A stretch of DNA of 64,000 nucleotides from Strongylocentrotus droebachiensis (taxonomy: Eukaryota > Echinodermata > Echinoidea > Camarodonta > Strongylocentrotidae): contig JAVYIG010009882.1 of assembly GCA_035222895.1 (NCBI GenBank), positions 1 through 64,000 on the forward strand. The letters run 5' to 3'. The notes below the pieces were generated by a model that was not told the DNA's origin, searched no databases, and saw nothing but the letters and a program-made list of their open reading frames with translations. A program made the position numbers and the translations under genes. Shown in pieces: positions 33,991-46,064 of this stretch (positions are counted from its first letter, which is position 1; the number at the start of each line of letters is the position of its first letter).

Positions 33991-35759
33991 TTGTTCATAG
34001 CATCAGGTAGGCCAGATAAAAAGGAGATAGAGAGGAACGGGAGGGAGGGAGGAAGGAAGGTGAGAGAAATAGAGAAAGAGAGAGGATGGATTTACTAGAT
34101 AAATGTAGTTTTTGTATTGGCCGGGAAGAGATAAAGAGAAAGAGAGAGGGGAGGGTGATGCATGTTCTAAGGTCGAATAACAATACTTTTTTTTGCATAT
34201 ATGCATTTTTTAAAAGTATTATAGTAATCTAAGAGCAATACAATTGAAGGAAATCCTCCACGTCTTTCCATTAAATACCACTTTTAAACCCTTTTGAAGG
34301 ACAGGAAAAAAAAGCCTGAATAATTGGAACACTTCTCCAAATGCCATTCCTCTCTTTTGGCCCCATACTTACACACCTGAGAGGCGATGCTGAATTTCAA
34401 AGATATCTCTTAAATTCATTCAGAAAAAAGAGAACAGACCCCATTTTCCATCTTCTTCACTGGATGTAAGAGGATTCCATACTTGACCTGATACCTGGTT
34501 GGACATGTATTCACTCTGAAATGACCACAAAAAACTTCAGGTAGATTGTCAGAGAAGGAGAAATGCAATATGTGCTTCTGCTGAGCAATATGGAGTATTG
34601 TGTTCGTGGTCAACTCTGTCTTTTTGTAGGCTCGTTTTTATTTTTCAAGACATATGCATTGGTATCAGATTAACTCCAAGTAATATATTTTCCATTTTGT
34701 TGCTAATTATGGTTTGGCATAATTGCAAAGTCTCTTCTTTACTTAATGAATTAGAAATCTTTCCAGAAGTTTCCAAAAAGCAATGCACATTCTTCTCTCT
34801 TTGAAGTCTTCTTGATATAGTTGTCATTGCTCTTTTGTTTGTATTTCTGATTTAAATTAATGGAGGTCTTGGAGAGAGAGGGGGGGGGGGGTGCATGGTA
34901 TAAAAACATTTTATACTCCACTTTGTGATTTTTCTCTCTCTTCTTTATCGTCTGATACTCTGCTAAAATGTGCATCGTTCTATCTTTATGTACAGTGTAT
35001 GTCTCCTTAACGTAAACATCGCATCACTTTCCCCAAGGCTGCTATCTTCCTTGCGGACCCTAAACGACCGGTTACAACCAGCGCAGAGTGCAACTCGCTC
35101 GTTTATTACCAGCTGGGAATTCAAATTTCGTTGACATTTCGACTTCAAACTCAGACAATTTGCCTGATCAATATGCTAAAAATAGTTGTTCCTTGAGCAG
35201 TTGTGGATGACCCCCTATGGTTTCTTGGTATATGGTTTGTGTTATCAGCCCGCCTAGATTGGTATAAACCAATGTAGTTTAGTTACTTCACTCATTGACT
35301 TCCGTGTACATAGGCAGTGCACTTTTGATCCACATTGACTATGTGCACATCCATGTACAAGATCCTGAGGTTATATGTTATGCATTTCTGGCTCTCGATA
35401 AATGATAGTGTTTTTTACTTTCCCTCTTTGTTCCCCCTTTCTAAAGATTGTGTAAGGATCCATGTTCCCTTTGGTTTCTCTCTTGTAGTAGATGGTATTT
35501 TACATTTATAGTTGCCCATCACATACTGCTTTCTATTTAATTTCATCTCATGTTTTATCTTGGTTTTTCCTGTCTTTTCTACGTCTTTTATTTTTCTCTG
35601 TCTTTTATTCTTCTCTTTCTTCAATAAATTGTATTGTGCCCTGATTTATTGCTCTCTCTACGTTTATCCTTTAACCCATCTCTCTCAAACCCTCCTCCTT
35701 CTCTATATCACTCTTCACTTCTCATGTCAATCTCTTTAATCTCTTTGTATATCCCCATT
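33991..35759 (+). other. Intron sequence with GA-rich patches
   Basis: It contains purine-rich patches (about 34019-34084 and 34126-34157) and a G12 run (34880-34891). No gene is recognised. Confidence 0.5.
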
Positions 35760-35866
35760 TTCTGTCTGTCTCTGTCTCTGTCTCTCTCTCTCTATCTGTC
35801 TGTCTGCCTCTCTCTCTCTATCTCTCTCTCTATCTTTCTCTCTCTTTCTCTCTCTCTTTCTCCCTT
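35760..35866 (+). repeat. CT/GTCT microsatellite
   Basis: Pyrimidine tract of CTGT, CTCT and CTAT words. Confidence 0.85.
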
Positions 35867-37815
35867 GCCATATCTTCTTACCATCTATCTGATCCATCCC
35901 ACCCTTTTATCCCTGTATAGAAGGTTAGATCTGATTCCAAAGTGTCAATTTCACATATATTCTCCCTGGAAAAACACTTCCAAAGTGTACATTTCACCCA
36001 GTATGCATTTATATTGTTTGTTTAGAAAGGAAAAGATGTCAGAAATTGAAGACAGCAGAGAAAATGTCAAATGTTCTCCCCTTTTTCAATAGCATCGTCT
36101 GCATCCTCGGGAGATGAGAATGTTTCACAGACTGAAAACATTAATGTGTCTGCTGGAAACTGTTAGTTTTTTGCGTAATTGAATGAAGAACGTGTGATCT
36201 GCCAGCACATTTCATCTTTAAAATGTAACATGTATGTGCCTGTGTTTCATATTGTGTCTTTGCAAAAGACCTAAAGGTGTCAAACTTGATCGAGGAGTGG
36301 CAAGAAAATGTCACTTTTCAACAGATGGAAATTGATATGATTGTATCCTCCGTAGATTGGCTCCTCCTTTGCAGATTCTTTGTAAAACTGTGATACAATT
36401 TGTGGCACTTTTGTGCACTACAGATACATAGAGCTTTCTTGATTAGATATGGAACTACTGTAGTCCCCCCATTTTCTTATAAAGAAGTCAATTAGTATCA
36501 AATTGCGATTCAAGAAATGTGACATTTCACTTTAAAACCTTCATATCTGATGTGAAATGATTCATTAATTGACATCAAACATATATGTTTTGTATTAATG
36601 CTACCCAGTCACATAACTGTTGATAAAGTATTGGTATTGATATTTGCAATCCTTTCCCGCCCCCCCCCCCCCCCTAAAAAGGAAAACAAATGAAGCAAAA
36701 AAAATGAAATACACATTATACTTCCATTATGTTTATTGCATATTTCTGTCTCTTTTTGTATCTCTTCTATTCATATTATTCCTCTATTACCATGGCAATC
36801 CATCCCACGTTAACACACTGCAGATCAGTGAACCCCTGCTTTCCTCCGCCCATATTTATCTGTTGTCTGAAGAAGGAGGGAAAGTCATTCATCAATTTGT
36901 GACTCGTTTACAGAGGACCTTTTCATTCCTATCTACACAATGGATTGATTGTTTACTTTCTTAATGTAGCGTAAATTAGCAGCCCCCCCCCCCCCCCCCC
37001 CACCATAGGAATTTAGAAAGGTCAGATCCATCAGTTTGTGTTATTATAAGTCTGTCTGTATGTCTGTTTTTCTGTGTGTATTTTGTCTTATCTTCACCAT
37101 ATTTAGCAGCAGTGTACATGGTGTACTGTTGCATTTAATCTGAATATTTGTATACAAATAATTTGTAAATATCTATGTTTAATTACTGTGGCAAGGAGCC
37201 TCCAGGAATTACACTTACAGTTTGGTGTTGTGTCTGTCTTTTTGTTTGTTCTCTGTCTGTGTCCATGTATATCTTAACTCACTCTCTATTTATTTATCTA
37301 TCTATCTACTTTTCTGTCTATCTATCTATGTGTCTACATGTCTGTCTATTTATCTAAATCTGAATCAGTGCACACATTACCTACCGACCCGCTCACACCT
37401 GTGCATCATTTATATATTAGTTTAACTTTCAACAATTATGAAAGTACTGTAAACATGATGACAAAATGCTTTCAAGGTATCTTAAAAGCAATTTCAATAA
37501 CCTGGTGAATCAGGTATTGAAATAATGCAAACATAACAATGGTATATTACATTGATCCTTACACGATTGTTTCTAGGCAATACACTTGGGTATTGAAATT
37601 AACCTTAACTTTAGTTAATGCAAGTTTGTATGATTGTTTGGTTATGTTAATAGCCAAACTTGAATGTAGAATATGTGTCAGGAAAATACTCATGTAAAGG
37701 TCAAAAGGTCATCAATATTATATCACATGATCATATCACAACTTCAGCATAGTGAAATCAATCGCTAGGATGTGGCACTGAATACAAATTATAGCAGTAG
37801 GCACATACATGAATA
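35867..37815 (+). other. Intron sequence with two long C runs
   Basis: It contains C15 (36660-36674) and C19 (36983-37001), and a TCTA/TCTG-rich patch at about 37290-37355. No gene is supported. Confidence 0.5.
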
Positions 37816-37819
37816 GTCA

Positions 37820-38340
37820 TCAACGCGGGCAGTTATTGAATATAAAAGGGTAGATTCACAATCCACAACGCCATCTAGTGACGCCAGTGTCTAGTTGATT
37901 TCACGTGATGCATCATGGGTAAAAAGTTGACAAAAATATGGAGGCGGTTTTAATTGAGAACCCACTTTTTTGCCACATTTATTATACAACAGCTTTTATA
38001 AAATATATTTCCTATCCAATCACTAGGGCTTTCAATATTCTTTCCGCCATTTCTCACAGACTCATTATCTTTTCCTCATTACACGCCTGTTCAATCAGCA
38101 CTTGGTTGCCATGGTAACTGACTGTTATTGCCGATGCAAAGCCTTGTTTTGAAATATTGTCATTCACCCCAGAGATTTATGTACGTCCGTGAAGCCCAGC
38201 GTCTATTATGGAGCCTTTAGTAATGTAAGGGCTTCGATATTGAAGCAATATACACTAATTACCTATTGGATCTCATAAATTTTGTTTGAGAATTCACCGC
38301 CGCCGCCGGGCTTATCACATTATCTGTCAAGGAAGAAAAG
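37820..38340. promoter_or_regulatory. Candidate intronic enhancer/promoter with RFX X-box
   Basis: A block with more CpG than its flanks. It contains GTTGCCATGGTAAC (38105-38118), an exact fit to the X-box GTNRCC-N(0-3)-RGYAAC bound by RFX factors. It also contains CACGTG (37902-37907), a CTCF-core-like ACGCCATCTAGTGA (37868-37881, two mismatches), TTTTAATTGAG, and a short CCGCCGCCGCCGGG run near 38297. RFX factors drive ciliary and neuronal genes, and NAV genes are known to have internal promoters, so a regulatory role is reasonable. The motifs are seen directly; function is inference. Confidence 0.35.
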
Positions 38341-39955
38341 AAAAGGGTTTTAAATCATTTTTATCTCCATTCAGTCAGGGAGGTACACAACAAAAATTCA
38401 AAAATGTAAAATGTGAATGTTGAAAAAAGTATGAATTGATACATGTGTGAGATCCCTTGTGGCTGTAATCCAGGGTTTGCTTAATTAAAGCCTATGGTGC
38501 AATCGGATCCATTTTTAAAAAAAAATTCACACATATTATATCAATAATATTTCATTAATGATTTTGGTTAAGAATGAATATTCACCTGTTGCTTATATTC
38601 AAACCTGTGCAATAAAGCTTATTACCTGCCACTCTTAGATGATTAAAAAGCTGTTTGGACCCCCTATTTCATTCATATTGTAACCATATCTAATATACAC
38701 AATTTAATCATAGATTCATTAACATTGCATCTCTTTTATATTTTCTTTGGCAACAGTAGGCATTAACTCCCTCACTACCGACATGTTTCCAAATATTTAT
38801 CATAACTTGCGACCTTTATTTCCCCCATGTACTTTTTTAAAACTTTTTGATAACTGCTTCATATACCTAGTTGATATCGATCCATGGTTTCAAATTTGAC
38901 AATTATGATTTCCAAATTTAATTTAAAGAGAAATGCAAACTTTTCTTAAGTACTAATGAGAACAATGATGATGATGATACTGCTACTAATGCTGATTTCT
39001 TGGAAATTCCTGTTTGTGCAGCACCCTACATGGTAATATACCTTTGCACAAACGTGAAGTGGTTATATTGGGATGCAAACTGTTAAGACTCAATTTAGTT
39101 CATCAAATCAATCTAGAGTAAGTTGTTTTGGCAAACACCATAATTCTCATATTTATCTCAGCTGAAAATGATGAGTTAATATCGCGCTGGGAATTGATGA
39201 GAAATCCATTATTCACATCCAATATCATTCCGTTGTGCAAATATGCATCAAGAGACAGGCGCTGAAGCTGAAGGGGTATACTGTGTTCAGACTTGGGATG
39301 TAGCATACATTCTAAAATGAAGTGGGAGGAAACAAAACAAGCTAATACTGGCAAGTGAGAAAATGTGTTATTTTTTATTACTTCAAAAAGAAAACGGAGC
39401 ATCATAAAGATTAATAAAAGGAATGTGTTGAACATGAACAGAAAGGAAAGAATTGGAAGATTTAATACTTATAACTTTTACAATTTGTTGATTCAGTTTT
39501 GACACAAATAATTAGTTTTTAAAAATCTTTCTATAATAAGATATTATTTCACATTAATCACATCAGTACTTTAACATCTAACCCTGAAATCCCTTTTTCT
39601 TATGTTCCTGAAAAAATCTGATCATTATGTGACTTCATAGCCCCATTTAAAAATAAGAAATAAAACTCAGTTTATTTTTTGAATTTTTGGTTTCAAGAGC
39701 AGTATTCAGTGTTCAGTTACATTAATTGAGAAAGGCTATATATTTCAGAGTTGTCATCGTTGATGTATTAATGCTATTAAAATCCACATCCAATAATATG
39801 ATTTATTCCATCACAGATTGTGTTACTTTTAATAATTAACACAGGTTGTATCCATCTCAATGAATGCTTGTGAAAATTCCATTAGGAAATTAAGGTCTAG
39901 CAAAGCAACTACACCAGGCTCGATCACTCCTCACTTTCTCCTTATGATTCATAAC
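38341..39955 (+). other. Intron sequence, no feature recognised
   Basis: AT-rich. No repeat, exon or RNA feature is supported. Confidence 0.5.
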
Positions 39956-39959
39956 CGAG

Positions 39960-40505
39960 CTAGTGTGCCTGTATGACGGCAGCACACATACACTCTCTCT
40001 CTCCTTTACTCAGTCAGGAAAGCCTTAGCAAGCATTGTACGCCATCCGCTGGCGTTAACTGTCCCCTTTGCATGCATGTTAGCTTTCTTGTTCTCTGGGT
40101 CTGCAGTATATAGCCCTGGCGTGGAGGTATTGTACGTCAACCCGCTGGTGATAACTACTGCTCTGCATGCATACTAGCTTACTGCTCTCTCTACCTCTCT
40201 CACTCTTTTGCTCTTTCTCTCCCTCTCTCTGTCTCTCTCCCTCTCACTCTCTGTCTCTCAGTCTCTCTGCCGTCATCACCTATAGGGAAGCCCTAGCCTC
40301 AATGCTCTGTCCGTTGTATGCCATCCACCCAGGGAAATCAACCCGCTGCTCCCTCTCTCACTCTCTCCCTCTCCATCTCTCCCTCTCCATCTCTCCCTCT
40401 CTCACTCTCCTTCGCAAATCCACAGCAGAACACATCCAGAGAGCCATAGCCTCTGTGCAACGAGCTCACTTGGAATCCTTTAACACAGAGGTTGAAAGCT
40501 AGTGA
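39960..40505 (+). repeat. GC-richer block with three related segments and CT tracts
   Basis: Three imperfect related segments are visible: TTGTACGCCATCCGCTGGCG (near 40035), TTGTACGTCAACCCGCTGGT (near 40131) and TTGTATGCCATCCACCCAGG (near 40312, with AACCCGCTGCTCC further on). GCATGCAT follows the first two copies. They are separated by pyrimidine tracts, and the tract at 40350-40410 (CCTCTCCATCTCTCCCTC) resembles the large array in composition. An open frame of 111 codons crosses the block but looks like chance. The nature of the block is unknown. Confidence 0.5.
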
Positions 40506-43500
40506 GGCAGCGTTGCAAGGAAAAGAGCTGTGATTTTATTTATTCCTGCATATTTTTTGTTTGCTTCATCTCCCCTTTCATAAGACTGGTTTAGGATCTC
40601 AGTTGAATAACAGTACACTGTACATGATGCACAGTGCCTGAGATCTGGTGTATGTCTCTACCTGTATGACCATCACAATAGATCGGTGATGCTGTATTAA
40701 AGTGATTGCTTAATTGAGGAGCTATACATTGTGGAATATACATCTCCAGCTCAAGACGGAATATCTCTTACCTGTTGTGTATTTGGATTTAACATCGATT
40801 ATGAAGGTAAGGTATACGTAGTCATGTTTGTGTCTATATTCTCCACATTTCATTGACCTTTGCATTTTATATATATATATATATATGTATGTATATATAT
40901 AGACTATGAATGCTATTTGTATAGCAAGCTGAATTAAATGGTGATTTACTTGTAAAACAAAAGAAAAACAGCAACAGCAAAGGAACTGCATTCTCCATAG
41001 GAAGACAGTCAATTGCAGCCATACTACTAATGTAAACCTTGTTTTGTCTTGATAGGTTCCCTCACATTAAGGGGAGAAAGGGTTGGAATATCTATATTTA
41101 CAATCACAAAATGATCTTACCTTTTCAAGTATTATTTTGTTTATAGTATTGCAGTAAATGAACAGATAGCATCATCCTAAGCTGTTATGCCAAAAGTTCT
41201 TTTCACATTAAACGATAAAATGATATGCATCATAGTTTTAATTCTTGATAACCATGACGCTAATCATTATTTTGTTGCTATAGGCCTTCACGTTTGAGCA
41301 AAAGGCAAAGATATAGGTCATGAAGACAAAGCCTCAATTCACATGATGCTTAATTTTTTATTTCAGATAATGTAGCTATTGCTAAAAAAGAAAAACAAGA
41401 AGAAGTACAGGATGAGAGAGATAAAGATACATGTTGATACATTGTAGATAGGTAGAAAGGTAGAGAGAAAGAGAAAGAGAGAGGGAGAGAGAGATATAGG
41501 TGAATACCCAAGATGAAAGTAAGATAAATGCTATGAGATTTAACTGCACATGTATTTCCTAAAGGCTATGAATCTTTCTCTTATTCAAGTGGTGTTTTCC
41601 AAATCAACAACATTTCAGTAGCCTGCATTCAGACTTCAATAAACTTTTCTAAAGCAAAGTCCCACTCCAACAACCTTATTCCAACAGCGCTTTAACAAAT
41701 GTAACCCTCAAATTCCTTTTATATTATTTCCTTAAAATAAAATAAAACTAAAAACCTGTGCTAATTAACAACTTATGGTTATTGGCCATGCCGAGGTGGA
41801 AATAAAACTTGAGTTGTCTTGAAGGAAGCTAAGTCCCCATGTCAGAAATAACTTGTCAATTTCGGGGACAGCCTGCCTTAGTCGATTTCAATTATGTATG
41901 GAATTCTTGCAATCCTTTTGAAGTGTGCATTTCAAGTGCGTATCACAGGAGCTCTCTATAGCCACTGTGCAACAAGTTTGCCTCATATCAACTCTACGTT
42001 TCTGAGATCACATTAAATCTCTGATCTGAAAAAGAATTGAACCTATTAGACATGTTCAGTTTACTTCATGCCATTTGAGTTTGCTATTTGTTGGTTTGTT
42101 CGTTTATTAGTAATTCTTTATTCATTTTGTTCAGTACATAAGCTTGCAATATCAACTCAGACTATATTAGTGACTTATTTTGACATTTTGCTTCAAAATC
42201 AAGCTATATACGAAAATATAATGTGTTGTATGTTGGAAACAGTGAATTAATATCTGCAGTTCAAAAGGAATTTCCACCGTAATTATATATGCCAAAAATG
42301 TGAGTGTCCATTTAATTTGGTAAACCCAATCGTATTGTATTGTTAATTATAGCTGTTTCAATCAAACAAAGGCTCTTTGATTATTGACGTGCTTCTGCAC
42401 TTTTAAACCTTTATTATCATTGGTATGGCCCAGGTAGATACACATAGAACAGCATGGATGACTATGCTTCGGGTAGGTAGGATATAATAAGTAGATGATG
42501 AGGATCTGAAATATTAATTGAGTTGCTATTATGTGTTTTCTGTGTGAATGGGCGCCGGTGTAGTGTTAAATCCAACTCTAGCTTAATTGGATGTCGACCC
42601 GTTCAAGGCCAAATTGTGTTAGAATTAAAGCTATAAAGTTAGATGCAGATTCTTGTCAAGCTATTACATGGCAAAAGAAAATGTTTGGAGCAATTGGGAA
42701 AGGTTGATTGTGTAGTTCATAGGAATTGACGTATAAAGGTTTTGAAATCATCAAGATTATGAAAATCTGACCCATCATTGCTGAAATTCACATGTACTGC
42801 ACACATAAATGGGTATATGGGACTACACACACAAATGTGGAATTAAAGTTTGGTCCAAACACTTCTGCCATTTCTTGTCATATTTCAAACATGAGAACAT
42901 TTGAAGTTTGAAGAGGAATCCTTTTCAAAAGACATTTCTATGAGGATATTTCTATGAGGATATTTCTAAACTGACATCCAAAGAATGAGATAGCTCACAA
43001 AGTATTTTTCATCTCTGTCAGAACTCAACCTTCTCTTTAAATGACATTATGGTGGAACGAATGTGTTCAGTGATGGTGAAATTTATTGTGGATAGCATCA
43101 TTAGCACTAGACATTACTGTCTGGAACCAGTTCAATGTTATATCCCCCCCCCCTTTTTTTGAATCCCAAAAGCGTAGAGGACTTAATTTAATTGATATTA
43201 AAAGTACATATATTGTTTGCTCAAATTTGTTTAAACTTTGTGATTCACTTGTCTTTTTAAAACACTTTACTGGTATAAATTATAACCTTTCAACGCTATG
43301 CAATTTCAGTATTCAAGAAAGTTAACATTTATATTTTTCCCCAATAAGGAAATGTAGACACCTAGCTTTATTGTGACACTTGATTTGATCAGACTGGTTA
43401 GGAATTGTTAAGGTTCATATCCTGTTTAGCTTGGAATTAACTCCTTCCCCCTCTTAACTTTTTGTTTGTAAATGAAAGAATGATTGATTTGCGTTTTTAT

Positions 43501-44895
43501 TAGGTGTAAAATCATGTTAAAACATAGCCTATCCCACTGCATGCATGGTGTGTTCTGATTGAGACATTACTTTTTCCTAGAAAAAAGATTAGACTGTCTC
43601 GTACCTCTCTCTTCATGCACAAGTATAACTAACTGCCTCTCTCTCTCTCTCTCTCTGTGAGGGAATTGAATTAGTTTGAGCTGGGTGATTGAGATACGTG
43701 AATCCCATACCTGATTCCAATACCTGATTGATACATCTTGATTGGTAGTATAGGAGGCTCCTTTTGTTTTATGATGTCGAGTTCAGGTCATCTTTCAGCT
43801 GGGGGGCAATGTGTTGAGGAGGAATCGGGATGAGGAAAATGATATATTTATCAGGAGGAGATGAAAAGGAAGGAATCTTAATTTGAATAAAGATATGGGG
43901 GGGGGGGGGAGAATGATATACATAGGAAGAGACACACAGTGATAATTGTTACTTGTACAATTAGAGCCCCTTGTTCTTTTCTTTTCTTTTTGTTTGTCAA
44001 AGAAAAGGCCATAATATGATTCCTTCAAATGGGTCAGCAAAAAGGTAAACATAAGTTTTTTTTAAAGATTACTGAGAAATATGATGCATAATAAAACATC
44101 ATGCATTATGAAAATTCAAGAATTGTGAACATGCTGGTCTAATAAGAGAGAGAGAGAGAGAAGAAGAAGAGGGGAGATAACACAAACTAGATTGAATGAG
44201 AGGACAGTGGAAGAGAAGGAGAAAGAGGATATAGATAGAGAAAAGAAGAAGAGAGAGGAAGGCAAGACAATAAAAGAGCAGAAAGGAGAGATCACTTTGA
44301 GCTGTTGGTGCAGGATTGTGTCTCAATAAACCTTCCAGCAACACTTGATGTGATTAACGTTATTTGCCATCCACTTACGTATATGAAACCGCTAATACCG
44401 GTGGCCTATGGAAAGACAGTCGTATGTAGAGGCGCTTAGTATGATTATGTATGCTCGCCAAGATACATGTAGTATACCTTTTCTGCATGTTATATAATTA
44501 TGTATTTTAATATGAGCTTATGCAAGAAAGAATAAACACATTATGAAAATGGTCATAATGACCTGAAATAAATCAAGCTAATTGGTTTCAATAGCATTAT
44601 CTATCTTTACCTATTAAAATGAATAATTCTAATTCATTAATATTAAAATGATATATTATTATAATGATCTGATCATGAATACTAAATGTTATACAAAATA
44701 TATTGAAATTGATGCCAGGTATATTTTTGATACTTTTGTCATCTTTTTCGTGTATTTTAATGTCAAATGTCTGTTTGAATGTGCCATTTTAGATGGCATG
44801 TTATGATAAATTTCTTGTTTAAACCAATGACATTTGTAAAATGAAAGAATGTACTCTCTTAAAAGCTAAGAAATCATGAACATAGATATTAGTTT
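40506..44895 (+). other. Intron sequence, no gene recognised
   Basis: It contains (TA)n at about 40868-40903, a GA tract at about 41464-41494, C10 at 43144-43153, G13 at 43897-43909, a three-copy TTTCTATGAGGATA repeat near 42937-42968 and a GA tract near 44148-44165. No exon or RNA gene is supported. Confidence 0.5.
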
Positions 44896-45265
44896 ATCTA
44901 TTTCCTTACAAATTGGAACATAGTTTTTCTATACTAACAAAAAAAAAAAAAAAAAAAAAACGATGACTAACAAAATATCATTTAAGAAAAAAAAGGTGTC
45001 ATAACCATTACAGTTGTAGGGCTGTTCCATTGATCTCACATTTTTTTTTTCTTGCTTCTCTATCTTTTGTAGGAGAATATCTATTTCCTTACAAATTGGA
45101 ACATAGTTTTTCTATACTAACAAAAAAAAAAAAAAAAAAAAAACGATGACTAACAAAATATCATTTAAGAAAAAAAAGGTGTCATAACCATTACAGTTGT
45201 AGGGCTGTTCCATTGATCTCACATTTTTTTTTTTTCTTGCTTCTCTATCTTTTGTAGGAGAATAT
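44896..45265 (+). repeat. Near-perfect 183-185-bp tandem duplication
   Basis: The unit starts ATCTATTTCCTTACAAATTG and ends TCTTTTGTAGGAGAATAT, at 44896-45080 and again at 45079-45265. By eye the copies differ only in the length of a poly-A run and a poly-T run. Each copy ends with a good-looking 3' splice site, TTGCTTCTCTATCTTTTGTAG. This is either a very recent duplication or an assembly artefact. Confidence 0.9.
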
Positions 45266-46000
45266 GGTTTTAACAACAAAATAGGTCAACATCTACCATA
45301 GATGACTATGGTGGTAATATTGGATTGGTCCTGATTCGTCATGTATGTTGAACGGTAGACCTTTGTATCCTGGATTAAGATAGTAGTATACAAATACACA
45401 TTGATTGGTGTAACATCCTTTGCTTCTCTGTTGTTATTCCACTGTAGATCTTTTCTGTTCAAGGTCTATACATGTCTATCACACTCTCAAACCTGACTGC
45501 ACGCATCTCTGTCTGACTGACATGTGCTTGTATATGCCTCAAGATATTAAGAGAATTAGGTCAATTTTTGCCTGTTCGATCTCTGTTGACTGTACAGATA
45601 AAGGGGCTGAAACAAGGCCAGGGAGAGGGGGGGGGGGGGGGGGGGGTAGTGGCTGTGACTCAGAAATTATGTGACCGTTGATTTTTCTTTGTCCCTATAT
45701 ATATGTTTGTCTCTTTTCCGAGATATGTTGTCAAGTACATGTAATTTATTCATGATTCTTGAATACAGGACATAGAATTAACATTGAATGTGAATAGCTT
45801 GGCTGCTTAATTACAATTGCTTTGAGGGGTAGACCAATAATTGATTATCTATTGGATTTGGATGTGTATGTCTGCAAGCTATTTTGAATGTGTTTTTGAT
45901 GACAGTATTTCAGGTGTAGTCTACATACATATACATGCTTATACTTCAAGCATAACATAATTAGTTTTTTAAATGCAGTTCAATACTTAAAAGGGTGTGC

Positions 46001-46031
<31 letters not shown>

Positions 46032-46033
46032 CC

Positions 46034-46064
<31 letters not shown>

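Noticed and set aside
30563-36092. Open frames rich in Ser/Leu or Arg/Glu in CT/GA tracts (also near 46, 47, 50 and 52 kb)
   Set aside because: Produced by microsatellites; no other coding signal.
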